DNA from: Caryophanales bacterium UBA6769
GTDB lineage: Bacteria > Bacillota > Bacilli > Bacillales > UBA6769
Assembly: GCA_002453275.1 (NCBI GenBank)
Contig: DKGN01000139.1
Location: 1 to 8,807 of the forward strand
Direction of reading: 5' to 3'
DNA length: 8,807 bases
Part shown: piece after piece, positions 1 to 5,568 of the stretch
Numbering within the stretch: the stretch's first letter is position 1
How the letters are laid out: each line of letters begins with the position of its first letter
Position numbers and translations under genes: made by a program
Notes under the pieces: model-generated
The model's database searches: none
Seen by the model: only the letters and a program-made list of their open reading frames with translations
What the model was told of the DNA's origin: nothing

Positions 1-1986
1 TTCTACACAGGACGTATTCATAAGGTCGGTGAAACGCACGAAGGTGCTTCACAAATGGACTGGATGGAGCAAGAGCAAGAACGTGGAATTACGATTACTT
101 CCGCAGCGACAACAGCAGAGTGGAAAGGTCACCGCGTCAACATTATTGATACGCCTGGACACGTAGACTTTACCGTTGAGGTAGAACGTTCCCTTCGTGT
201 ATTAGATGGAGCAGTAACAGTTCTCGATGCACAATCAGGAGTTGAACCACAGACAGAAACAGTTTGGCGTCAAGCGACGACATATGGTGTACCACGAATT
301 GTTTTTGTTAACAAAATGGATAAAATTGGCGCTGACTTCTTGTATGCGATTAGTACGCTACATGACAGACTTGGTGCGAATGCTCATCCAGTGCAAATTC
401 CGATTGGAGCAGAAGATGATTTTGAAGGCATGATTGATCTCATAGAGATGAAGGCTTACTATTACGAGGATGACCTTGGCACTCGTACAGATGCGCGAGA
501 CATCCCCGAAGAATATGCTGAGCTTGCTGAAGAGCAACGTGCGAAATTAATTGAAGCAGTTGCAGACTTTGATGAAGACGTCATGATGAAGTATCTTGAA
601 GGTGAAGAAATTTCCACTGACGAACTGAAGGCGGCAATTCGTGCAGCGACACTCGCAGTCGAATTTTACCCAGTTCTTTGTGGCTCCGCATTTAAAAACA
701 AAGGAATTCAGCTTGTCATTGATGCGGTGATCGACTACTTACCTTCACCACTTGATATCGAAGCAATTCAAGGTATTAAGCCGAACAGTGAAGAAGAAGT
801 GACTCGTGAAGCGAAAGACGAAGGTCCGTTTTCAGCACTAGCATTTAAAGTAATGACTGACCCATTCGTTGGAAAGCTAACGTTCTTCCGAGTATACTCT
901 GGAACAGTTGACTCTGGCTCCTACGTATTGAACTCTTCAAAAGGGAAGCGCGAGCGGATGGGGCGTATCCTACAAATGCATGCGAATTCTCGTGAGGAAA
1001 TTTCAACCGTTTATTCTGGAGACATCGCTGCAGGAGTTGGGCTGAGAGATACGGCAACAGGTGACACACTATGTGACGAAAAGAATCCTGTCATTCTTGA
1101 ATCAATGGATTTCCCTGATCCGGTTATTTCCGTTGCAATTGAACCAAAAACGAAAAATGACCAAGATAAAATGGGAATTGCCCTTGCAAAGCTTGCAGAG
1201 GAAGATCCGACCTTCAAAACTGAAACAAACGAAGAAACAGGCCAAACGATTATTGCAGGAATGGGTGAACTTCACCTTGATGTTATCGTTGACCGACTGA
1301 AGCGTGAGTTTAAAGTTGAAGCAAACGTTGGGGCGCCACAAGTGTCATACCGAGAAACAATTCGTCAAGCAGGTCAATGTGAAGGGAAATTCATCCGTCA
1401 ATCTGGTGGACGTGGACAATACGGTCACGTATGGATTGAATATGAACCACTTGAAGAAGGCGAAGGCTTTGAATTTGATGATGCAATTGTTGGCGGTGTC
1501 GTCCCAAGAGAATATATCCCAGCTGTGCAACAAGGGCTTGAAGACGCGCTACAAAATGGTCTCCTAGCAGGCTATCCATTAATTGACCTTAAAGCAAGGC
1601 TTTATGACGGTTCATACCACGATGTTGACTCAAGTGAAATGGCATTTAAGATTGCAGCATCTATGTCATTGCGTCAAGCAAGAGAAAAGTGTAACCCAGT
1701 CCTACTCGAGCCGATGATGAAAGTTGAAATCGTCGTTCCAGAAGAATACATGGGTGACATTATGGGTGACGTCACAAGTCGACGCGGACGTGTTGAAGGG
1801 ATGAACGCACGCGGAAACGCACAAGTCGTTGATGCATTCGTTCCACTCTCTGAAATGTTCGGGTACGCAACGTCACTTCGTTCAAACACACAAGGTCGTG
1901 GAACATATACGATGGTGTTTGACCATTATGAAGAAGTTCCGAAAGCCATTTCGGAAGAAATTATTAAAAAGGCAACAGGAGAATAA
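1..1986 (+). CDS. fusA: Elongation factor G (5' end outside window)
   Basis: EF-G is the cytoplasmic GTPase that moves tRNAs and mRNA through the ribosome after peptide bond formation and, with RRF, splits ribosomes for recycling. The frame is open from base 1 (FYTGR...) to TAA at 1984-1986, giving 661 residues. The B. subtilis protein is about 692, so only the first ~31 codons, including the P-loop, lie before the window; the ATG at 55 is an internal methionine, not the start. Visible residues, numbered within the window: switch I RGIT 28-31, DTPGH 50-54, NKMD 104-107, GSAF 228-231. Domains II-V follow, with the domain IV GGRGQYGHV motif and the tip histidine of YHDVDS at residue 540. No frameshift or missing motif is seen. 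No terminator separates it from tuf, so str-operon readthrough into tuf is expected. Confidence 0.98.
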   Translation, partial: FYTGRIHKVGETHEGASQMDWMEQEQERGITITSAATTAEWKGHRVNIIDTPGHVDFTVEVERSLRVLDGAVTVLDAQSGVEPQTETVWRQATTYGVPRIVFVNKMDKIGADFLYAISTLHDRLGANAHPVQIPIGAEDDFEGMIDLIEMKAYYYEDDLGTRTDARDIPEEYAELAEEQRAKLIEAVADFDEDVMMKYLEGEEISTDELKAAIRAATLAVEFYPVLCGSAFKNKGIQLVIDAVIDYLPSPLDIEAIQGIKPNSEEEVTREAKDEGPFSALAFKVMTDPFVGKLTFFRVYSGTVDSGSYVLNSSKGKRERMGRILQMHANSREEISTVYSGDIAAGVGLRDTATGDTLCDEKNPVILESMDFPDPVISVAIEPKTKNDQDKMGIALAKLAEEDPTFKTETNEETGQTIIAGMGELHLDVIVDRLKREFKVEANVGAPQVSYRETIRQAGQCEGKFIRQSGGRGQYGHVWIEYEPLEEGEGFEFDDAIVGGVVPREYIPAVQQGLEDALQNGLLAGYPLIDLKARLYDGSYHDVDSSEMAFKIAASMSLRQAREKCNPVLLEPMMKVEIVVPEEYMGDIMGDVTSRRGRVEGMNARGNAQVVDAFVPLSEMFGYATSLRSNTQGRGTYTMVFDHYEEVPKAISEEIIKKATGE

Positions 1987-1999
1987 ACAACCTTAATTA

Positions 2000-2029
2000 T
2001 TAACTGTTTACTTCTCTTTTTGCTATAAT
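2000..2029 (+). promoter_or_regulatory. Probable sigma-A promoter for tuf (extended -10)
   Basis: In the 127-nt fusA-tuf gap, TGCTATAAT (2021-2029) is a perfect extended -10 (TGnTATAAT). The best -35 is TTAACT at 2000-2005 (4 of 6 consensus bases, 18-nt spacer), which is weak, as extended -10 promoters often tolerate. The predicted transcript start is near 2035-2037. It would let EF-Tu, needed in large molar excess over EF-G, be made independently of the rest of the str operon. The promoter is inferred from sequence only. Confidence 0.72.
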
Positions 2030-2032
2030 TGA

Positions 2033-2052
2033 TGATAGGCATTCGTCTATCA
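2033..2052 (+). promoter_or_regulatory. Hairpin at the predicted 5' end of the tuf transcript
   Basis: Bases 2033-2040 (TGATAGGC) pair with 2045-2052 (GTCTATCA), giving 8 bp with one G-U pair and an ATTC loop. It overlaps the predicted start of the tuf transcript, so 5-8 of the pairs could be kept depending on the exact start. No U-run follows, so it is not a terminator. It could protect the mRNA 5' end or, as DNA, be a small palindromic protein site. Confidence 0.5.
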
Positions 2053-2113
2053 AAGATATATAACTATGACTAAACTTAAAATTATCTTTTCTTGAACTAA
2101 GGAGGAATTAAGA

Positions 2114-3301
2114 ATGGCTAAAGAAAAATTTGATCGTTCGAAACCACACGTAAATATCGGTACACTAGGTCACGTTGACCACGGTAAAACAACATTAACA
2201 GCTGCAATCACTACAGTGCTTTCAAACCACGGTGGTGGGGAAGCACAAGCGTATGACCAAATCGACGGTGCTCCAGAAGAGCGTGAGCGTGGAATTACAA
2301 TCTCCACATCACACGTTGAGTATGAAACTGAAAACCGTCACTATGCACACGTTGACTGCCCAGGACACGCAGACTACGTTAAGAACATGATCACGGGTGC
2401 TGCACAAATGGACGGCGCAATCCTTGTCGTATCCGCAGCAGATGGTCCAATGCCACAAACTCGTGAGCACATTCTACTTTCACGTCAAGTAGGTGTTCCT
2501 TACTTCGTCGTATTCATGAACAAATGTGACATGGTAGATGACGAAGAACTACTAGAGCTAGTAGAAATGGAAGTTCGTGACCTATTAAGCGAATATGAAT
2601 TCCCGGGTGACGATATTCCTGTCATTAAAGGTTCTGCACTGAAAGCACTTGAAGGTGAAGGTGACTGGCCTGAAAAAATTATCGAACTCATGGCAGCTGT
2701 TGATGAGTACATCCCAACACCTGAGCGTGACGTCGATAGACCATTCATGATGCCAGTTGAAGACGTATTCTCAATTACAGGTCGTGGAACTGTTGCAACT
2801 GGACGTGTTGAGCGCGGTCAAGTAAAAGTAGGCGACGAAATTGAAATTCTTGGACTCGTTGAGAAGCCAACAAAAACAACGATTACAGGAGTTGAAATGT
2901 TCCGTAAGCTTCTTGATTATGCTGAAGCTGGTGATAACATTGGTGCACTACTTCGTGGTGTCCAACGTGAAGACATTCAACGCGGTCAAGTACTTATCCA
3001 GCCAGGAACAGTAAACGCGCATACAAAGTTTAAATCTGAAGTATACGTATTATCAAAAGAAGAAGGTGGACGTCATACTCCATTCTTCTCAAACTATCGC
3101 CCACAATTCTACTTCCGTACAACGGACGTAACAGGAAGCGTTGAGCTCCCAGAAGGCGTAGAAATGGTTATGCCTGGTGACAACGTAGAAATGACAGTAG
3201 AATTGATCGCACCAATCGCAATTGAGCAAGGTACTAAGTTTTCAATTCGTGAAGGCGGACGTACAGTTGGCGCTGGTGTTGTAGCTGAAATTATCGAATA
3301 A
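2114..3301 (+). CDS. tuf: Elongation factor Tu
   Basis: EF-Tu is the GTPase that carries aminoacyl-tRNA to the ribosomal A site. It has 395 residues, one fewer than the usual Bacillus length. The ATG has a strong site AAGGAGG (2099-2105) 8 nt upstream. GTPase motifs are complete: P-loop GHVDHGKT 19-26, switch I RGITI 59-63, DCPGH 81-85 with catalytic His85, NKCD 136-139 and GSAL near 172-175. Beta-barrel domains 2 and 3 follow, with GRGTVATGR at their start and YRPQFYFRTTDVTG in domain 3. The segment from residue 36 to 47 (LSNHGGGEAQAY) lacks the lysines and one residue seen in other Bacillus EF-Tu proteins I remember, and QPGTVNAH (296-303) replaces a usual KPG-x-x-PH. It is transcribed from fusA and probably from its own promoter, and ends at an intrinsic terminator. 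Confidence 0.99.
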   Translation: MAKEKFDRSKPHVNIGTLGHVDHGKTTLTAAITTVLSNHGGGEAQAYDQIDGAPEERERGITISTSHVEYETENRHYAHVDCPGHADYVKNMITGAAQMDGAILVVSAADGPMPQTREHILLSRQVGVPYFVVFMNKCDMVDDEELLELVEMEVRDLLSEYEFPGDDIPVIKGSALKALEGEGDWPEKIIELMAAVDEYIPTPERDVDRPFMMPVEDVFSITGRGTVATGRVERGQVKVGDEIEILGLVEKPTKTTITGVEMFRKLLDYAEAGDNIGALLRGVQREDIQRGQVLIQPGTVNAHTKFKSEVYVLSKEEGGRHTPFFSNYRPQFYFRTTDVTGSVELPEGVEMVMPGDNVEMTVELIAPIAIEQGTKFSIREGGRTVGAGVVAEIIE

Positions 3302-3317
3302 GAAATTGAATAACACG

Positions 3318-3356
3318 TTGAGCCCCCTTTCATTTTAATGTGGGGCTCAATTTTTT
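3318..3356 (+). terminator. Rho-independent terminator after tuf
   Basis: TTGAGCCCC (3318-3326) pairs perfectly with GGGGCTCAA (3342-3350) over 9 bp, with a 15-nt loop, and TTTTTT (3351-3356) follows at once. It lies 16 nt after the tuf stop. It should end str/tuf transcription and insulate the S10 operon, which has its own promoters just downstream. Confidence 0.93.
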
Positions 3357-3375
3357 CGTTTCGATAAAAAGAGAG

Positions 3376-3404
3376 TTGCAATCAAGAGTTGGACTCTTTA
3401 TAAT
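3376..3404 (+). promoter_or_regulatory. S10 operon promoter P1 (sigma-A type)
   Basis: TTGCAA (3376-3381), a 17-nt spacer and TATAAT (3399-3404) form a near-consensus vegetative promoter. The predicted start is about 3411-3412, some 230 nt before the rpsJ ATG. The sequence just upstream is A/T-rich and includes the terminator U-run, so it may partly act as an UP-like element. Confidence 0.85.
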
Positions 3405-3411
3405 AGACTTT

Positions 3412-3451
3412 GTGTCTAAAAAAGTTGCTAAAAACCTCTTGCAATAGACAC
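3412..3451 (+). repeat. Inverted repeat at the P1 transcript 5' end, spanning P2's -35
   Basis: GTGTCTA (3412-3418) is a perfect inverted copy of TAGACAC (3445-3451). Inside it, TTGC (3425-3428) pairs with GCAA (3441-3444), with a 6-nt bulge on the 5' arm and a 12-nt loop. RNA started at P1 would therefore fold from its first bases. On DNA the repeat brackets the P2 -35 box, so an operator role is an alternative. Only the pairing is seen; function is inference. Confidence 0.5.
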
Positions 3452-3467
3452 TTATTTTCTATATAAT
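3439..3467 (+). promoter_or_regulatory. S10 operon promoter P2 (sigma-A type)
   Basis: TTGCAA (3439-3444), a 17-nt spacer and TATAAT (3462-3467) have the same boxes and spacing as P1, 63 bp downstream. The predicted start is near 3473-3475. The stretch 3414-3438 carries two A-tracts (3418-3423 and 3430-3434) where an UP element would lie. Tandem strong promoters fit the high growth-linked demand for ribosomal proteins. Confidence 0.87.
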
Positions 3468-3513
3468 GTTGAATGTTGGACAGTGAACTAGCGATGAAGT
3501 GAAAGGTTGCTGA

Positions 3514-3544
3514 CACACCCGGCCCCTTTGCCATGGGCGGTGTG
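3514..3544 (+). promoter_or_regulatory. Leader hairpin H1
   Basis: CACACC (3514-3519) pairs with GGTGTG (3539-3544). After a 2-nt bulge, GCCC (3522-3525) pairs with GGGC (3535-3538), leaving a 9-nt loop (3526-3534). This is the most G+C-rich part of the leader. The loop bases CTTTGCC can pair with GGCGAAG at 3624-3630, next to and within the rpsJ ribosome binding site. Confidence 0.6.
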
Positions 3545-3558
3545 AAGGAAATTTTCAC
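3542..3558 (+). promoter_or_regulatory. Alternative leader hairpin H1b
   Basis: GTGAAGG (3542-3548) pairs with TTTTCAC (3552-3558), 5 Watson-Crick pairs plus two G-U pairs, with an AAA loop. It uses bases 3542-3544, which also close H1, so the full H1 and H1b stems exclude each other. H1 should be more stable, so H1b may be only a folding intermediate. Confidence 0.4.
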
Positions 3559-3574
3559 GGAGAATTGTCTATTC

Positions 3575-3614
3575 AGTGTTCGTTCGCGTTTGACTTTATA
3601 AGGGGATGAACACT
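3575..3614 (+). promoter_or_regulatory. Leader hairpin H2 before the rpsJ ribosome binding site
   Basis: Bases 3575-3585 (AGTGTTCGTTC) pair with 3604-3614 (GGATGAACACT) over 11 uninterrupted pairs, two of them G-U, with an 18-nt loop. The stem ends 13 nt before AAGGAGG (3628-3634), so it leaves the site open and could stack near it or bring H1 close to it. No U-run follows, so it is not a terminator. Confidence 0.6.
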
Positions 3615-3627
3615 AGAAAAATGGGCG

Positions 3628-3634
3628 AAGGAGG
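3628..3634 (+). promoter_or_regulatory. rpsJ ribosome binding site (decides the start)
   Basis: AAGGAGG sits 7 nt before the ATG at 3642. In-frame ATGs at 3606 (inside hairpin H2) and 3621 have no such site, and the S10 family begins MAKQKIRIRLKAY, so 3642 is the start. Confidence 0.93.
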
Positions 3635-3641
3635 GAAAATA

Positions 3642-3950
3642 ATGGCAAAGCAAAAAATTCGTATTCGTTTAAAAGCGTATGATCACCGTATATTAGATCA
3701 ATCCGCTGGAAAAATTGTAGAAACAGCGAAACGTTCTGGAGCAAAGGTATCTGGTCCAATCCCATTACCTACGGAAAGATCGGTGTATACAATTTTGCGT
3801 GCAGTACACAAATACAAAGATGCTCGAGAGCAATTCGAGATGCGCACTCATAAACGTTTGATTGATATTATCGAGCCGACACCACAGACAGTCGATTCGC
3901 TTATGCGCTTAGACTTGCCTTCGGGTGTGGACATTGAAATCAAACTCTAA
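3642..3950 (+). CDS. rpsJ: 30S ribosomal protein S10 (NusE)
   Basis: S10 is a 30S head protein. In its other role, as NusE, it pairs with NusB in transcription antitermination and links NusG to the ribosome. The 102-residue product has the full family length and begins MAKQKIRIRLKAYDHR. Conserved parts include SGPIPLPTE in the first half of the long loop, the HKYKDAREQFEMRTHKRLIDI block and the LPSGVDIEIKL C-terminus. It is the first gene of the S10 operon, follows the structured leader and lies 20 nt before rplC. The loop region near residues 53-60, where changes linked to tetracycline-class resistance are known in other bacteria, looks ordinary. Confidence 0.98.
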   Translation: MAKQKIRIRLKAYDHRILDQSAGKIVETAKRSGAKVSGPIPLPTERSVYTILRAVHKYKDAREQFEMRTHKRLIDIIEPTPQTVDSLMRLDLPSGVDIEIKL

Positions 3951-3956
3951 AGTAAG

Positions 3957-3964
3957 AGGAGGTG
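3957..3964 (+). promoter_or_regulatory. rplC ribosome binding site (decides the start)
   Basis: AGGAGGTG lies 6 nt before the ATG at 3971. An in-frame GTG at 3962 is itself part of this site and cannot serve as the start. Confidence 0.9.
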
Positions 3965-3970
3965 GAAAGA

Positions 3971-4609
3971 ATGAATAAAGGAATCTTAGGGAAGAAACTT
4001 GGCATGACGCAAGTGTTTAGTGAGAACGGTGATGTCGTTCCTGTAACAGTCATCGAAGCGATGCCAAACATAGTTATGCAGAAAAAGACAATTGAAACAG
4101 ACGGCTATGAAGCAATTCAAATTGGCTTTGAAGATAAAAAGAAAACTCGTGCTTCACAACCTGAAAAAGGTCATGCTGATAAAGCGGGTACTACACCTAA
4201 GCGCTTCGTTAAAGAAATTCGCGGCGTGAACGTAGAGGAGTACGAAGTTGGCCAAGAGATAAAAGTTGACCTATTCAGTGAAGGTGAAATGGTTGACGTG
4301 ACAGGTACATCAAAAGGGAAAGGGTTCCAAGGTGTAATCAAGCGTCACAATCAATCCCGTGGTCCAATGAGTCATGGTTCACGCTACCACCGTGGTCCAG
4401 GATCATTAGGAGCAGTTGACCCAGCCCGTGTGTTTAAAGGTAAACCTTTACCTGGTCGTATGGGCGGAGAAACGACAACACTACAAAACTTAGAAATTGT
4501 CAAAGTAGATGCCGAGCGCAACGTAATCTTAGTAAAAGGCAATGTGCCAGGCCCGAAAAAAGGCTACGTTACGATTCAATCTGCTTTAAAAGCAGCTAAA
4601 GCTGAGTAA
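3971..4609 (+). CDS. rplC: 50S ribosomal protein L3
   Basis: L3 is an early-assembly 50S protein that binds near the 3' end of 23S rRNA and sends a finger loop towards the peptidyl-transferase centre. The product has 212 residues, against about 209 in B. subtilis, and starts MNKGILGKKLGMTQVF, the family N-terminus. The central extension shows SKGKGFQG (114-121), SRGPMSHGS (129-137) and PGRMGG (161-166), all typical rRNA-contact motifs. The C-terminus is a few residues longer than in B. subtilis. It is preceded by rpsJ (20-nt gap) and followed by rplD (17-nt gap), with no internal promoter seen. Changes in the finger loop can cause resistance to pleuromutilins or linezolid elsewhere; none is recognisable here by eye. 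Confidence 0.98.
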   Translation: MNKGILGKKLGMTQVFSENGDVVPVTVIEAMPNIVMQKKTIETDGYEAIQIGFEDKKKTRASQPEKGHADKAGTTPKRFVKEIRGVNVEEYEVGQEIKVDLFSEGEMVDVTGTSKGKGFQGVIKRHNQSRGPMSHGSRYHRGPGSLGAVDPARVFKGKPLPGRMGGETTTLQNLEIVKVDAERNVILVKGNVPGPKKGYVTIQSALKAAKAE

Positions 4610-4626
4610 GAAAGGAGGCTAATTCC

Positions 4627-5250
4627 ATGCCTAAATTAACTCTAGTAAATCAAGACGGTTCACAGGTTGGAGATATTGAACTATCCGATAAAATCTTCGG
4701 AATTGAACCAAACAATCATGTTCTTTATGACGCTGTCATTATGCAACAAGCATCAGAGAGACAAGGCACACACGCAACGAAAAATCGTTCGCAAGTTCGT
4801 GGCGGAGGACGTAAACCTTGGCGCCAAAAAGGAACAGGGCGTGCACGTCAAGGCTCTATTCGTTCACCACAATGGGTTGGTGGTGGAATCGTATTCGGTC
4901 CAACACCGCGAAACTACAGCTACAACTTACCGAAAAAAGTACGTCGGTTAGCATTGAAGTCAGCATATTCAACGAAAGTAAAAGAAGAGAACATTATCGT
5001 CGTCGATACACTTTCGCTTGAAAAGCCTAAAACAAAAGAAATGGTTGCTATTTTAGATAATTTAAAAGCAGACGAGAAAGTACTCATCGTAACGAATAAT
5101 TACGACGAGACGGTTACACGCTCAGCTCGCAACATTCCTGGCGTAACAGTAAAAAAAGCTACAGATGTCAAAGTGCTAGACATTTTGAAACATGAAAAGC
5201 TTGTAATTACGAAGGATGCGGCTGAAAAGGTAGAGGAGGTGCTAGCGTAA
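4627..5250 (+). CDS. rplD: 50S ribosomal protein L4
   Basis: L4 binds domain I of 23S rRNA, and its long loop reaches the exit-tunnel constriction. It has 207 residues, the Bacillus length. The tunnel loop spans about residues 43-95, with GGGRKPWRQKGTGRAR at 59-74 and GGGIVFGP at 85-92. Lys63, a position where changes give macrolide resistance in E. coli, is the wild-type residue. AAGGAGG (4612-4618) lies 8 nt before the ATG. The stop overlaps the rplW start by one base (TAATG). In gamma-proteobacteria L4 represses its own operon through the S10 leader; whether it acts on the leader here is not shown by the sequence. Confidence 0.98.
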   Translation: MPKLTLVNQDGSQVGDIELSDKIFGIEPNNHVLYDAVIMQQASERQGTHATKNRSQVRGGGRKPWRQKGTGRARQGSIRSPQWVGGGIVFGPTPRNYSYNLPKKVRRLALKSAYSTKVKEENIIVVDTLSLEKPKTKEMVAILDNLKADEKVLIVTNNYDETVTRSARNIPGVTVKKATDVKVLDILKHEKLVITKDAAEKVEEVLA

Positions 5251-5537
5251 TGGACGCACGTGATGTGATTAAGCGCCCCGTTATTACAGAACGTTCTTCA
5301 GACATTATGATGGACAAAAAATACACATTTGAAGTTGACCCACGCGCGAATAAAACTGAAATCAAAAGCGCAATTGAGGAAATCTTCGGTGTGAAAGTCC
5401 AAAAAGTGAACACGATGAATTACAAACCAAAATTCAGACGTTTTGGACGTCATGAAGGTTTTAAACCGAAAAGAAAAAAAGCAATCGTTCAACTTACTCC
5501 TGAAAGTAAAGAATTAGACTTTTTTGAAGGAGTATAA
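5250..5537 (+). CDS. rplW: 50S ribosomal protein L23
   Basis: L23 sits at the exit of the nascent-chain tunnel and is the docking site for trigger factor and SRP. The 95-residue length equals that in B. subtilis. The N-terminus MDARDVIKRPVITERS contains Glu14, which aligns with the trigger-factor-contacting Glu18 of E. coli L23. ANKTEIK and FGVKVQKVNTMNYK are typical, followed by a basic RNA-binding stretch. The start overlaps the rplD stop (TAATG), and its site GAGGAGGTG (5233-5241) lies inside rplD, so the two are probably translationally coupled. Confidence 0.97.
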   Translation: MDARDVIKRPVITERSSDIMMDKKYTFEVDPRANKTEIKSAIEEIFGVKVQKVNTMNYKPKFRRFGRHEGFKPKRKKAIVQLTPESKELDFFEGV

Positions 5538-5540
5538 CGA

Positions 5541-5563
5541 AGTTTCAGTGAAGGAGGGAAACT
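5541..5563 (+). promoter_or_regulatory. rplB ribosome binding site inside a hairpin loop
   Basis: AGTTTC (5541-5546) pairs with GAAACT (5558-5563) over 6 perfect pairs. The 11-nt loop between them holds AAGGAGG (5551-5557), the rplB Shine-Dalgarno site. The linear spacing to the ATG at 5569 is 11 nt, longer than for its neighbours. The stem is A/U-rich and weak, so it may form only briefly. Confidence 0.5.
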
Positions 5564-5568
5564 AAAAA

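Larger units (their letters stand above)
3302..3641 (+). other. Gene-free tuf-rpsJ interval (340 nt)
   Basis: No protein gene is supported here. In order it holds the tuf terminator, promoter P1, an inverted repeat spanning P2's -35, promoter P2, and a structured untranslated leader ending at the rpsJ ribosome binding site. Short open frames exist (for example from ATG 3533, 22 codons) but have no ribosome binding site. Confidence 0.85.
3474..3641 (+). promoter_or_regulatory. Structured 5' leader of the S10 operon mRNA
   Basis: About 168 nt of untranslated RNA would lie between the P2 start and the rpsJ ATG, far more than a ribosome binding site needs. It can form a weak stem 3490-3495/3506-3511, hairpin H1 (3514-3544), an alternative hairpin H1b (3542-3558) that shares bases with H1, and hairpin H2 (3575-3614). 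The H1 loop is complementary to the rpsJ Shine-Dalgarno region. In E. coli the S10 leader is the target of L4 autoregulation; this leader shows no obvious resemblance to it, and the ligand, if any, is unknown to me. Confidence 0.6.

Noticed and set aside
55..57. ATG as a possible start of fusA
   Set aside because: The frame is open to base 1 and codes for FYTGRIHKVGETHEGASQ, which matches EF-G; the true start lies upstream of the window.
845..1889. Minus-strand open frames inside fusA, and similar ones inside tuf, rplB and rpsC
   Set aside because: They are antisense to highly conserved genes, lack ribosome binding sites and have no recognisable protein family.
2066..2095. Nine-codon frame upstream of tuf
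   Set aside because: There is no ribosome binding site before it, and the A/T-rich sequence easily gives such frames.
3399..3418. Short AGAC/GTCT hairpin overlapping the P1 -10 box
   Set aside because: It has only 4-5 pairs, and its first arm lies upstream of the predicted start, so it would not be transcribed from P1.
3533..3601. 22-codon open frame in the S10 leader as a leader peptide
   Set aside because: No Shine-Dalgarno site precedes it, it overlaps hairpins, and its sequence has no run of regulatory codons.
3565..3609. TTG-initiated 14-codon frame after GGAG in the S10 leader
   Set aside because: The GGAG is only 2 nt from the TTG, too close for normal initiation, and it overlaps hairpin H2.
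3606..3641. In-frame ATGs at 3606 and 3621 as earlier rpsJ starts
   Set aside because: They lack ribosome binding sites, 3606 lies in a hairpin stem, and the S10 family begins at MAKQKIRIRLKAY (3642).
4753..4911. Possible macrolide-resistance changes in the L4 loop (and the L22 loop at 7000-7044)
   Set aside because: Lys63 of L4 and the lengths of both loops look like wild type.
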